Below, piece after piece: positions 54,932 to 64,000 of a DNA stretch of 64,000 bases; positions within the stretch are counted from its first letter, which is position 1; each line of letters begins with the position of its first letter. Origin of the DNA: Pictodentalium vernedei (lineage: Eukaryota > Mollusca > Scaphopoda > Dentaliida > Dentaliidae). The stretch lies in the NCBI GenBank assembly GCA_031216915.1, contig CM062297.1, forward strand, positions 832,923,337 through 832,987,336. Reading direction: 5' to 3'. A program made the position numbers and the translations under genes. Below the pieces are notes generated by a model. The model was not told where the DNA came from, made no database searches, and worked only from the letters and a program-made list of their open reading frames with translations.

Positions 54932-55843
54932 ATGTTTTTCCAGATGGATCCTAGACGCCGAGATCGAATTTTAGCCGAGTATTTAAGTGCTAAGTAGGCG
55001 ATTCAGGCTGCTGATAGGAGCAGACGTCTCGGTGAGATGGAACTCACACGCGAAGCCACAAAAATATTTAAACCCGTGACGGAGGGTCAAGAGCGAAGCA
55101 GGAAGGAGATAGTCGAAGAATTGAGACCCATAAAGGAGAGTTCTTTGAGAATGGGTTCGTTGCCTTCTAGTTTTGGAAATTGGTATTCCGTTCAATCTAC
55201 ACCGGATTACGTTCCCACGAGAATCGAAACCGACGTGAGTGAGAGCGATGATACGGCTTCGACTATCACCACTGATAGCATCGCATCGTCCGATGATGAT
55301 GGTGGCGGTAAGCGAGATCTGTTGTATGGAATTCGCGAGGATTCGAGCAGTAGAAAATTCGTGGGCGACACTGAAGTGGAAATGGACGATGATGAATTGA
55401 TCGTGGGTTTGAATAAATATAAAGTAACCGATGGTCTGCAGAGATTGCTCCTTTTCGATAAGCCCGGAGATTACACGGAACAGGATTTCCACAATTATGC
55501 CAACATTCTAGTCCAGACCCACGCCATGAATAGAAATAACGATGCCAGAGAGACGAGACCCAAAGCCAACAGAGGTTACAAGTGGACGAAAATAGTGAAG
55601 CCCATATGGAATGCGAACAAGAAGTTCGTCGAATCGATGACCGGCAAAGGGGTGAAAACCACTACTTTTCTTCCAAGCGATCCCAACGCTCTGTCTCATA
55701 GATTGAGTTTGTTGATGGGGAGCAGACGGGCTGGTAACACAGGATTAGATAATCAGATAGTTGCCATATCTGACGAATTGTTGAGACAGAAGGTTTTGAA
55801 TAAAAACCAGGATAAAAGGCTGATGAACGAATTGAAGGATTGA
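54932..55843 (+). pseudogene. Conserved Polinton protein with DUF8207-like C-terminus (one early TAG)
   Basis: Open for 268 codons from ATG 55037, but the frame extends upstream through a TAG (54995-54997) to ATG 54944 or 54932 (MDPRRRDRILAEY), matching the start of the gene in Polinton A. If 55037 serves as start the product may still be made. Segments: IETDVSESDDTAST (acidic), RDLLYGIREDSS, NKYKVTDGLQRLL, NRGYKWTKIVKPIWN, GKGVKTT, DPNALSHRLSLLMGSRRAGN. Function unknown. It heads the plus-strand block. Confidence 0.68.
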
Positions 55844-56001
55844 TGTGAATATAATAATAAGTAGAGAGAGAGAAACAAACAAACAAACAAACAAACAAAA
55901 ATAAAACAGTAAATTCTTACACTAGAATAATAAAAGTATTTAAAAAACGACAAAACGATTTACCAGTGAAAAAAACACAAAATATATCATAAAAATAAAA
56001 T

Positions 56002-56382
56002 ATGTTGGTGATAAAGAACAGGGCATACGTCAGGACTTACGTTCAAGGCGGTTCTGGCATCGTCGATTCTATAATGCGAGCGTTCACGAGCAATGCGGGT
56101 AGAAAACTCGCATCGACCACGTTTGAGGTCGGTAAGAAGACGGCTTTGGATGCTGGTAAGAAAGCCGCTTCCGAAGCCAGTGGTAGGATAGCTTCTGTGG
56201 CTGGCAAGAGGGCAGCTGATGCGTTGATCGACAAGTTGATCAGTCCACCGGCGAAGCGAGCTGCATTAGAGCGAATGTCGAAAAGTTGGAAAGATTTTGA
56301 GGATGTCGTGGTGCCCATACAAGATTTAGCCAAAATGACGAGTGGATCCGGATTGAAGAGAACTAGCGACGGTGCAATATAA
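56002..56382 (+). CDS. Small basic Ala/Lys-rich Polinton protein (intact)
   Basis: 126 codons. MLVIKNRAYVRTYVQGGSGI start, then a helix-prone Ala/Lys stretch (GKKAASEASGRIASVAGKR) and DLAKMTSGSGLKR end. Shows the undamaged state of the broken Polinton A gene at 8057. Probably a structural or DNA-binding particle protein; not proven. Confidence 0.65.
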   Translation: MLVIKNRAYVRTYVQGGSGIVDSIMRAFTSNAGRKLASTTFEVGKKTALDAGKKAASEASGRIASVAGKRAADALIDKLISPPAKRAALERMSKSWKDFEDVVVPIQDLAKMTSGSGLKRTSDGAI

Positions 56383-56491
56383 ACAAAATAATAATAACAA
56401 CATTAAAAACGGAGTTTGAAAAAAACATAAAAAAAATTTGTGTTTGAAAAGAATCTAAAATAACAGACAAAAAAAAAAAATAAAACAAAAG

Positions 56492-57309
56492 ATGAACATT
56501 AAAGATATGTCTTGGAACGACACCGCGACCAAGAGGTCGAATAACGAGTACTTTCCCAAGAGCATAAGAGGTTTGATAGTGGGAAAATCGAATTGTGGAA
56601 AGACCAATCTGTTGATGAATCTGTTGTCCCGACCCGACTGGTTGGATTGTTCGTGTTTGGCAAGAGCTTGTTTCAACCAAAATACAGATTGCTTCGAGAG
56701 TGCATGGATCGCAGATTGCCCAAGGACGTCATAGCCAGAATCTTTGACAGTAGGGAGGAATTCGACAAGTGTGGAGCTCCGCTCTTGACCATTTTGGACG
56801 GTGCGGCGACGGAGCTGATGAAGAGAAATGCATCTTCGAACGTCGAGTGTCGATTTTATGAGAATGCTAGCGACGTTCCAGATCCTAGGGAACTGAAATC
56901 GTAAGATAAGAATCTCATGATTTTCGACTATCTGCTTTTGGAGAGACAGAACCGATGCAAATCGTATTACGTTAGGGGTCAACACAGCAACGTGGACTGT
57001 TTCTACCTGTCGCAGAATTATGTTCGATTGCCCAGACAGACGATAAGGGAGAACGCTAATTTTCTGTGTCTCTTTCGCCAAGATCTCAAGAATCTCAATC
57101 ACATCTACGCCGATCGCGTCGCAAACGACATGAGCGGTGTCGAATTCAGGAGATTCTGCAAGAGGGTTTGGGATGGTGGACTTTACAATCTCGTCGTGAT
57201 CGATGTGACGAGCGAATTTAATCGCGGAAAATATCAGTGCGGATTCAACAAGTTTTATGTTCCCGATGGTGATAATAATAAGATAGAGCGTGAAAATGAA
57301 AAAAATTAG
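56492..57309 (+). pseudogene. FtsK/HerA-type packaging ATPase (10-bp deletion, one TAA)
   Basis: Walker A GKSNCGKT is intact in the first 80 codons. A 10-bp deletion near 56648 (relative to Polinton A) shifts the frame. The rest runs in another frame, with TAA at 56902-56904 where A has GAA, and Walker B altered to IFDYLL (A has IFDDLL). The C-terminal part (56917-57309) keeps FYLSQNY and NLNHIYAD. Confidence 0.85.
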
Positions 57310-57373
57310 AAAAATAATAAATCTTCAAATAATTAGTTTTGAATGAAAAAAAAATAAATAAAATTAAGATATA

Positions 57374-58129
57374 ATGTTCAAACATGGAAAATTGTTAGAA
57401 CGGATAGCCGAGAATACGGCTGCGAAACAATCCATTCAAATCGTGGTGAGTGGCGATTCAACTCAATTCGCTACGAAATTCGAACCTTCCATCGAATTGA
57501 ACAGAGAGAAAAGTTACGAGATGGCGTTGGTGAATCTGGAGACTTATTATTCCTTTCCCAACGTCACCGAAAAGAATAACTCGTTCAAGTATTCCGATGG
57601 AGTGGATTGGTTGGAGATTCGAATTCCCAAAGGGAGTTACGACATAGACGATTTGAACCATTACATTCAGACGCAAATGAAGACGGATGGAAAGGGAAGC
57701 AACAAGATCAGACTCGCTCCCAATCCTAATACCTTACAGACGATGTTGGATTTGGAAGATAATTTTCGTGTGGATTTCAACACGGACGATTCTATAGGCA
57801 AGATGTTGGGATTCCGATCGAAAGATGTACCGAGGCCATGCGGCATCTGAAAATACGGTCGACATTCTCGATGTCAATAGCATTCTGGTGAACGTGGACG
57901 TGATTGCCGGAAGCTACGTGAATGGTAGCGCTCAGCCGACGATCTATTCCTTTTTTCCAAACGTGTCACCGGATTATAAGATTGTGGAGCGACCTCGAAA
58001 TTTAGTTTATCTACAGTGATTTTAGACACGTTGTATAGTTTCAAAACCACGTTGACGGATCAAAATGGTGAACTGTTAGATCTTCGCGGAGAGAGAGTGA
58101 CGATACGATTTCACATAAGAGAAATATAA
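57374..58129 (+). pseudogene. Penton-like minor capsid protein (two frameshifts)
   Basis: About 90% like the intact gene at 9432. Frame 1 runs to 57850. A one-base insertion near 57812 and a one-base deletion near 58012 shift the frame twice; the expected end (IRFHIREI) is at 58105-58129. Key segments YEMALVNLETYYSF, VNSILVNVDVIAGSYVNG and YSFFPNVSP are present. Confidence 0.83.
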
Positions 58130-58278
58130 AAAGCAAAAAAAAAAAAAAATATTATATATATATAGATAACAAAAATAAAATAAACGGTAATATTAATTTT
58201 TTACAAAATTATTTTAATATAATTATTAAACAAGAAACAATTGAAGTAAATATACTTAAAAAAAAACCAAACAGAATT

Positions 58279-58890
58279 ATGACACAATACGTGGTTAAAA
58301 ACGTGAACATATCCGCAGGACAGAGGAAGAAACTTAAGAGAGCGTTAACAACTCGAGGCGAGGCGATGAGATTCAAATTCACTCACGAAGATCTGACGAG
58401 AGGCGGACAGGATTCGATTGCCTGGACCAGAAGTCAAATCAAAAGGATGGAGAAAGCGATTCGCGATGGAAGAGGGTTGGCGGTGAGATTGAGTCCCGCT
58501 CAATTGAGATACAATTTGAGAATGAAAGGCGGTTTCCTACCGCTATTGGCAGGAATCGCCGCCAAAGCATTACCCTTCACCGCAAAGGTGCTACCCTTTC
58601 TCGGAAAGACTCTCGGCGTGGGAGCTCTCACGGGACTCGCTAGTTCGGGAGTTGAGAAATTAATGGGTGGCAGCGGACTGTTTTTGAAGAAGGGAGGAGC
58701 CGTGTGTCGCGTTCACGTAGACGACAGCGGTAAAGGATTGTATCTAGAACCCGTTAGAGGTGGCAACTCTCTGAGAGGAAACGGTCTGTATCTGAAGAGT
58801 GGACGGAACGTCAAGCAATTCGGCAAGGGTTTGTTGCTCGGTGAGAATTCGCCATTTAAGAACATACCGATTTTGAATATGTTATTATAA
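58279..58890 (+). CDS. Basic protein with hydrophobic Ala/Leu/Phe segment (intact)
   Basis: 203 codons. Basic N-terminal third (SAGQRKKLKRAL, IKRMEKAIRDGRG), then a hydrophobic, possibly amphipathic GGFLPLLAGIAAKALPF repeat-like region, GVEKLMGGSGLFLKKGGAVC and GLYLEPVRGGNSL / NGLYLKSG repeats. Likely a particle protein; a membrane-active role is inferred from the amphipathic region alone. Intact counterpart of the broken Polinton A gene at 10329. Confidence 0.68.
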   Translation: MTQYVVKNVNISAGQRKKLKRALTTRGEAMRFKFTHEDLTRGGQDSIAWTRSQIKRMEKAIRDGRGLAVRLSPAQLRYNLRMKGGFLPLLAGIAAKALPFTAKVLPFLGKTLGVGALTGLASSGVEKLMGGSGLFLKKGGAVCRVHVDDSGKGLYLEPVRGGNSLRGNGLYLKSGRNVKQFGKGLLLGENSPFKNIPILNMLL

Positions 58891-59333
58891 ATATAAAATT
58901 ATATAAAATATATAAAGTCATAGAAAGTATAAAATAATATATTTAAAATGGGTGAAAAGGTGGAGAAACAAATTTATCACCTGGATGAATTTGACGATAA
59001 TGATGAACATCGCGAGCAGAGAGCGAAGAAATAAAAAAATGGTTAGACGCTAATGATGGATATCTAAGGAAAGAGATAGATAAAGCGTGGGATATACGGT
59101 TGGGAATGAGACGATGCTTTCCACGGTCACCACTACCTTCTGAAGCGAGTGTTATTAAGAGATGCACAACATTCGTTCATAATTATGATTCGGATAAACA
59201 AAAATGTTACCATGAACGTATCACATCACAAAGAAAAAGAAAAAAAGAAAAAGAAGAAGAATCGACACAGAAATTTGAGAGAAAAGGAAACGTTATTATA
59301 ATATATCATGATGATAGTGAAGAAGAAGGAAAA

Positions 59334-59381
59334 CAAAAAAAAAAAAAGTAAATGAGATCTCATTACTTTTTTTTTTTTTTT
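59334..59381. terminator. Loopless version of the convergent hairpin in Polinton C
   Basis: A-tract, GTAAATGAGATCTCATTAC, T-tract. Same core as 11463 and 18546 but lacking the loop and part of the stem. Lies between a plus-strand block and the minus-strand gene remnant at 59418. Confidence 0.6.
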
Positions 59382-59417
59382 CATTTTTTCTTCGCTAAAA
59401 ATCAATCACTCTATTGT

Positions 59418-59845
59418 TTATATTTCCAAGTCCGTTATTAGCATGTTGACGCTCGTGTCTACTCCTTTTTCGAAAACGTGTTGAATGTTTATCTTTACTC
59501 TTTTGAGTTTTTTTACATCGGTCAACTCGCTCTCACCACCCAATTTCTTCACGAGTTCGAATGAGATGTTTGGAAATATGTAATTTCCATAGGGCAACGA
59601 CAAATCGTCCTTGTCAAATTCTCTATCTTCGGTGATGACGATGTTCTGCAGATCGCTTTGTTACTCGTAAATCAAATCGAGCGCGGCTTCGTTCAATTTC
59701 AGAGGCATCTTATATTTCTTGTATTTGTGCTCTAAGCTCTTCGTCTCGACATCGTTCAATTCGATGGGATCGTGTCGTTGTAATCTATAGATTTTATGAC
59801 CGAATTTCTTATACGTTTCGACTCGTTTCAATTTCAATTTCTTGC
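59418..59845 (-). pseudogene. Truncated extra copy of the 150-residue Polinton gene
   Basis: Ends like the intact neighbour (VNMLITDLEI) but lacks the first codons (MTTTPKRC...) and has an in-frame TAA near 59662. A tandem duplicate of 60063-60518. Confidence 0.7.
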
Positions 59846-60062
59846 AATAATGTCTATTTTAAATTTTGTATTTAAATAATAATTTGTTAAAAAAAAAGTT
59901 TGTTATTTTTTTTTTTTGCTCTTTATATATATATATATATAAAAAAGTTTGTTTTTTTTAATTTTTAATTTTCTTTAATGTAAAATTTTTTTTAGTAAAA
60001 GTTTTTTTTCTCTTTATATATATAAAAAGTTTAAATTTTTTTAATTTCAATCTCTCTATTGT
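59846..60062. promoter_or_regulatory. AT-rich spacer with TATA repeats between the duplicated genes
   Basis: CTCTTTATATATATA motifs at about 59920 and 60010 like those upstream of other Polinton A/C genes. Confidence 0.4.
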
Positions 60063-60518
60063 TTATATTTCCAAGTCCATTATTAGCAAGTTGACATTCG
60101 TCATTTTTCCACATACGAAAATAGTGTGAATGTTCATCTTTACTCTTTTGAGTTTTTTTTCATAGGCGAATGCACTCTCACCACCCGATTTCTTCACGAG
60201 TTCGGGTGAGATTACTGGATATATGTAACCTCCATAGGACAACAATAAATCACCCCTGTCGAATTCTCTGTCTTCGGCGATGATGATATTAATCAACAGT
60301 TCGCTTTGGTACTCGTAAAACAAATCGAGCGCGGCTTCATCCACTTTCAAACACATTCGATATTTGTGGTAGTAGCGCTCTAAGTCTACCATCTCGACCT
60401 CATTCAATTCGATGGGATCATGTGGTTGTAATGTATAGATATTAAAACTGGATTTCTCATACCTTTCGTCTCGTTTCAATTTCAATCCGCATCTTTTAGG
60501 TGTTGTTGTCATGATCAA
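60063..60518 (-). CDS. 150-residue Polinton protein of unknown function (intact)
   Basis: 151 codons from ATG 60518 (the second ATG, MTTTPKRC, is also possible). Charged, mixed alpha/beta: LKLKRDERYEKS, IELNEVEMVDLERYY, LDLFYEYQSELL, DLLLSYGGYIYPVISPELVKK, VNLLIMDLEI. No family recognised. It diverges from the SAP/pPolB genes, sharing an AT-rich promoter region at 60519-60720. Confidence 0.6.
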   Translation of the reverse strand: MIMTTTPKRCGLKLKRDERYEKSSFNIYTLQPHDPIELNEVEMVDLERYYHKYRMCLKVDEAALDLFYEYQSELLINIIIAEDREFDRGDLLLSYGGYIYPVISPELVKKSGGESAFAYEKKLKRVKMNIHTIFVCGKMTNVNLLIMDLEI

Positions 60519-60720
60519 TTATTTGTTTTTTTATGAATTCTTACAAATAATGTTTATTTTAAATTTTGTATTAAAAAAAATGAATTTTGAAATTTAACTT
60601 CTTTTTTTTTTCTATCATATATATAGAGTAAAAAAGCAAAACTTTTTTTAACAAATTATTTAATACAAAATTCAAAAAAAAAATATATTCTTACAAAATG
60701 AAACAAATAGATAAAAAAAA

Positions 60721-61011
60721 TTGGAAAATTTAAATGAGAAAACCGTACCTCAGTTAAACGAAATTTGTAAACTATTAAAAATTTCACATTTCAGAAATCA
60801 TAGAACTAAATCAAAAATGATTGAAGTCATACAGAAACATTTGCGAAACGATGGAAAGGCAAACAAAATGCCGATAGCAACGATGTCAAAAAATGCATCG
60901 GATGTGAAAAATGAGAAGAAGAAGAAAAAGATAGTAAAAGAAATCGAAATGCTGACGTCGAAAAAAACCGAAAAGGTTTCAATTGTGAAAAATAAGAAGA
61001 TGACTAAATGA
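60721..61011 (+). CDS. SAP-domain-like DNA-binding protein
   Basis: 96 codons. TVPQLNEICKLLKI then FRNHRTKSKMIEVIQKHL fits the SAP helix-extended loop-helix pattern. The rest is Lys-rich (NEKKKKKIVKEIE). Its stop sits 8 bases before the pPolB frame begins; Polinton A has the same stop, so the arrangement is ancestral. Confidence 0.6.
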   Translation: MENLNEKTVPQLNEICKLLKISHFRNHRTKSKMIEVIQKHLRNDGKANKMPIATMSKNASDVKNEKKKKKIVKEIEMLTSKKTEKVSIVKNKKMTK

Positions 61012-61018
61012 AAAGCCA

Positions 61019-62590
61019 TTGAAGAAGAACTTCAAGTTTCCAAAGAAAAGAAAAACGAAAACGAGTGATGCACCTCAGATTCTAGGCAAACGAGATATAT
61101 CGAGCGAACTTCAACGAGCAATAGATGAAGGGAAAGGAGAAGAATATCTAGCGCGACTCACCGCTGAACTATTTCAGTTGAAGTCTGTGGAACAGGAGAG
61201 TGCGATCAAAGGCATTTTTAAAACTTTCGACGTGGTTCCCCTGTTGAAGAAAATCGATCCGAAATTGTTCATGGAACGGGTGAAGAAAAAGGTATTGGAT
61301 TTCTTTCGCAAATACATGAAGGTGGGACTAAAAATTAAGATGATACTCCATTGCGTGATGAATAAAATCGACGTGAAGTCCGGCGAGAGCATCGTGAAAA
61401 ATGCATATTTCAGATCTAATGTCGAACCCATATTTCGAGGTTCAGATCTATCGGATGTTTTCGAAAAGATGAAAGACAAGATGTTGACGTCTCTCGCGAA
61501 TTATCAAAATGAAGGTAGTAATTGGACGTTCGATGAGATGTTGAAACTCGAAATTCACATAACTAAAAACGATTTGTTGAAAGGGTCTTCCTACATGAAA
61601 TTACCGTATTTCCTCGCTAAGAAATACGCCGTGATCAACGTGAAAAACAACGATGATCAGTGTTTTAAATGGGCAGTCACATCCGCTTTATACCCTGTCA
61701 AAATAAACTCCGATAGAGTTTCTCAGTCTGAGGAAACTTCTAAAAATCTCGATTGGACCGGAGTGACTTTTCCAACGCAGTTAAAACACATCGAACGTTT
61801 TGAGGCTCAAAATCCCACGGTGAACGCCTTGGGATACGACGATGAAAAATGCAAGATTCATCCTCTCAGACTGACTTCGTATCTCGGAAGAGAAAAGACG
61901 ATTATTTCATTATTGATTTCGAATGGTGACAATCGTCATTATTGTTGGGTTAAACATCCGAGTCGATTACTGTCGAAACAAAATAATAATCATAATGGAA
62001 AGATATCTTTATGTTACAATTGCATGAACGTGTTTCACAGCGAAGACTCGTTGGCTAAACATCAGGAATATTGCAACGAAAATCAAGGTGTCGCCATCGA
62101 AATGCCCAAACCCAACACCATCATGAAGTTTGAAAATCACAACAGAAGGTTAAAAGTACCATTCGTCGTGTACGCCGATTTCGAATGTTTCACCGCAAAA
62201 ATGAGTTCCTGTCAACCCAACGCTCTTCAAAGTTACGTCGAAAGATATCAAAAACACATACCTTCGGGCTATTGCATTTACGTGAAATGCGCTTTCGACT
62301 CGCAACACGACATGGGTCCCTTCACCTACACAAAACAGTGCGAAGATGACGATGTGGCTCAAAGGTTCGTGGAAGAGTTAGAATGGAAACTTCAAATGTT
62401 ATACGACAAATTCAAAACTCCGGCAGAAATGATCATCACGCGAGCAGCAGGACGAAAATAACAGAGCCACCGAATGTCACATATGCAGACAATCGTTCGA
62501 CGAGAATTCGAAGGAAAATAGGAAGGTCAGAGACCACGATCATTACACGGGTCTGTATCACGGTCCGGCTCACAGCAGGTGTAATTTATT
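61019..62590 (+). pseudogene. polB: N-terminal third of pPolB, cut by the internal deletion
   Basis: 480 codons open, from a frame with no ATG near its start (first in-frame codons LKKNFKFPKKRK), to 62461. Contains DDQCFKWAVTSALYP, a zinc finger CYNCMNVFHSEDSL...C and Exo I VYADFECF. A one-base shift near 62446 and then the deletion junction at about 62590 remove Exo II, palm and thumb. It shows the pre-mutation state of many Polinton A stops. Not a working polymerase. Confidence 0.85.
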
Positions 62591-62614
62591 TTTTATATCA
62601 ACGAAAAACAAAAC

Positions 62615-62989
62615 TTAGACGTATGCTTCGTTCAGCAAAAATTTCTTGATGCATCCCTTGTCTTCTAAAGTCAAACTTCTACACGCCAATTTCAGTTCTT
62701 CTGAATCTGTGGGCCTGTCTCGATTCTTACAGAAGACTAATCTCTTCCAAAACATGATCACATCGTTCAATTTAACGCGTTCGAATGCCGGTTCGAAATA
62801 CATGACGACCATATCTTCCCTTTCCATCATCAGACACGAATGATCCTCGTGATCGAAGTCTAGATGATCCTGACATCCGACGCATCGTTCTAACAAGATG
62901 GGACGTAGTTGTTCGTTCACGCAGATTGCGTATGCTCTCATCAGCATGTTTAAAAGAAACCTCGCTCTAATCATCTGGGAAGCGCTCAT
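62615..62989 (-). CDS. Small Cys/His-rich Polinton protein (intact)
   Basis: 124 codons. MSASQMIRARFLLNMLMRAY start, ERCVGCQDHLDFDHEDHSCLM (likely metal-binding), then FERVKLNDVIMFWKRLVFC. Function unknown. It lies next to the right TIR as in Polinton A and has a TATATATATA motif at 63078-63089 upstream. Confidence 0.62.
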   Translation of the reverse strand: MSASQMIRARFLLNMLMRAYAICVNEQLRPILLERCVGCQDHLDFDHEDHSCLMMEREDMVVMYFEPAFERVKLNDVIMFWKRLVFCKNRDRPTDSEELKLACRSLTLEDKGCIKKFLLNEAYV

Positions 62990-63120
62990 GATTTACGTAT
63001 TTTTTTTTATTATCTATTCGATTTGATATATTTTATTTTTCTAAATAACTATTTATATATTTTTTTTTTCTCCTCTCTATATATATATCAATCAAAAACG
63101 TGACAGCAATTTCAGAGCTA

Positions 63121-63830
63121 AAAATCCGCAAGCGAGTTTCCTCTCCACCCCATAGGATTCAGTGTTAAAATCGTGTACGAACCGTACACGATTTTAACAC
63201 TGAATCCTATGGGGTTGAGAATACGAGCTCACCGTTAAAATCGTGTACGGACGAGATCCGTACATGATTTTAACACTGAATCCTATGGGATTGAGAATAT
63301 GAAATCACCGATCATTAGAATCGGGAAAAGACGATATTGAGTTCGAACTCTCAAAACGTTTTTTTGCTCGCAATCTGACGATCACTGTGGGGTTTTAGCG
63401 TTAAAATCGCGTGCAGACACGGATCGTCAGAATCGGCAAGATGGTGAGCTCGAACTCTCAAAACGTTTTTCTGCTCGCAATTTCACGCTCCCCATAGGGT
63501 TTCAGTGTTAAATCGTGTACGGACGCGGATCATTAGAATCGACGAAGACGATGAGCTCAAACTCTCAAAATGGTTTTTTGCTCGCAATTTAACACTGGAC
63601 CCTATGGGGAAAACTCGTCTGCAGATTTCAATCAAAACGGTACATGAACGTGTACGTAAAACTACGCGCACCTAGGATTCAATTCAGTGTTAAAAAAATT
63701 CGAGCTCACCCCAAAAAACCGTTAAAATCTTTGTACATGTACACAATTTAACACTAAATCCTATGGAAATGTATATGTACGTGTACACGTACATGTACAG
63801 GTGAGCTCGTATTCTCAATTATCACCTACT
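63121..63830 (-). repeat. Right TIR of Polinton C
   Basis: Reverse complement of 53255-53963, ending ATCACCTACT. Carries the same palindromic modules. Confidence 0.92.
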
Positions 63831-63836
63831 CACGTC
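63831..63836 (+). repeat. Target-site duplication of Polinton C, right copy (CACGTC)
   Basis: Exact copy of 53249-53254. Confidence 0.93.
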
Positions 63837-63930
63837 TAAAGCCTTCTGACTCATATATATTTATTATTTTCCTTTTGAATCAAACTCCGACGAACGTAGA
63901 CCTATATTTAGATAAATAGCAGCTGATATT

Positions 63931-64000
63931 TCAGTCGAGATCATGCACAACAGCTAGAGTCTGTTTGATCTCATCACACTCGACAATTAACATATCACCA
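63931..64000 (-). CDS. C-terminal end of a further Polinton B gene (partial)
   Basis: A minus-strand frame ends ...DMLIVECDEIKQTLAVVHDLD at a TGA (63931-63933) and runs off the right edge. Too short to identify. Sequence 63837-63930 between it and the insertion site contains AATAAATATATATGAG, which may be the promoter of the small gene at 53223 before Polinton C split it. Confidence 0.4.
   Translation of the reverse strand, partial: GDMLIVECDEIKQTLAVVHDLD

Larger units (their letters stand above)
53255..63830. mobile_element. Polinton C (internally deleted relative of A, inserted in Polinton B)
   Basis: 10.6 kb between 709/710-bp TIRs and a perfect 6-bp duplication. Gene order follows Polinton A from the DUF8207-like gene to the N-terminal part of pPolB, then jumps at about 62590 to the last minus-strand gene. 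The lost segment corresponds to 14531-22090 of A: pPolB C-terminus, protease, fibre, major capsid, integrase, PLA2 and membrane protein. So it cannot move by itself. Confidence 0.95.
39050..64000. mobile_element. Polinton B (left end approximate; runs off right edge; hosts Polinton C)
   Basis: Carries pPolB on the plus strand (39415-44406) facing a minus-strand cluster (46044-53223): protease, major capsid, basic virion protein, penton, small helical protein, integrase, unknown, ATPase and three small genes. Polinton C (53255-63830) is inserted 31 bp upstream of the last of these. Another minus-strand gene end follows at 63931-64000. TIRs were not found: the right end lies outside the window and the left end must be before 39415. 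Confidence 0.8.

Noticed and set aside
59100..59351. 83-codon frame with Lys/Glu-rich end in Polinton C
   Set aside because: Low complexity, not preserved in Polinton A at the matching place; coding not supported.

Overview
The window looks like nuclear DNA of an invertebrate animal, most likely marine; the species cannot be told from the sequence. The signs are a mitochondrial-type CLYBL/CitE-like gene with a splice acceptor before its start, tRNA-headed SINEs with target-site duplications, LTR-retrotransposon debris, GT-AG splice signals, and several Polinton/Maverick (adintovirus-like) elements. Almost everything after the first 0.7 kb is mobile or repetitive DNA.

Layout. (a) 1-716, minus strand: 5' part of a host CLYBL-like gene running off the left edge. 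(b) 0.7-4.9 kb: small repeats, a foldback element and two SINE copies, one full length with a 15-bp duplication. (c) 4894-23338: Polinton A, 18.4 kb, with about 740-bp terminal inverted repeats (TIRs) and the perfect 6-bp duplication TACAAT. It carries packaging ATPase, penton-like minor capsid, major capsid, protease, integrase, protein-primed polymerase B (pPolB), phospholipase A2-like, fibre-like and several conserved unknown genes. Most are broken, often by CGA-to-TGA changes. (d) 23.3-35.9 kb: dispersed repeats, SINEs, LTR fragments, a 1.43-kb tandem duplication, and CpG-rich modules built from NRF1, YY1, CRE and E-box-like motifs. (e) 35.9-39.05 kb: a TIR-bounded segment encoding a FEN/PIN-like nuclease with a C-terminal TSO1-type CXC motif cut by a stop codon. 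(f) 39.4 kb to the right edge: Polinton B, from a different lineage. Its pPolB (probable intron near the 5' end) is on the plus strand and a tightly packed cluster on the minus strand holds protease, major capsid, basic virion protein, penton, small helical protein, integrase, unknown protein and ATPase, then three small genes. (g) 53255-63830: Polinton C, 10.6 kb, with 710-bp TIRs and the perfect duplication CACGTC. It is a relative of A that has lost about 7.5 kb (pPolB C-terminus to integrase, capsid and fibre), and it lies inside Polinton B.

Together the genes form virus-like modules: integrase and TIRs for integration, pPolB for copying, capsid, penton, protease and ATPase for particle assembly, and lipase and fibre for possible cell contact. 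None of the three copies looks autonomous now. A is heavily mutated; B keeps intact integrase, ATPase and penton but has nonsense codons in pPolB, capsid and protease; C lacks the core genes and could move only in trans.
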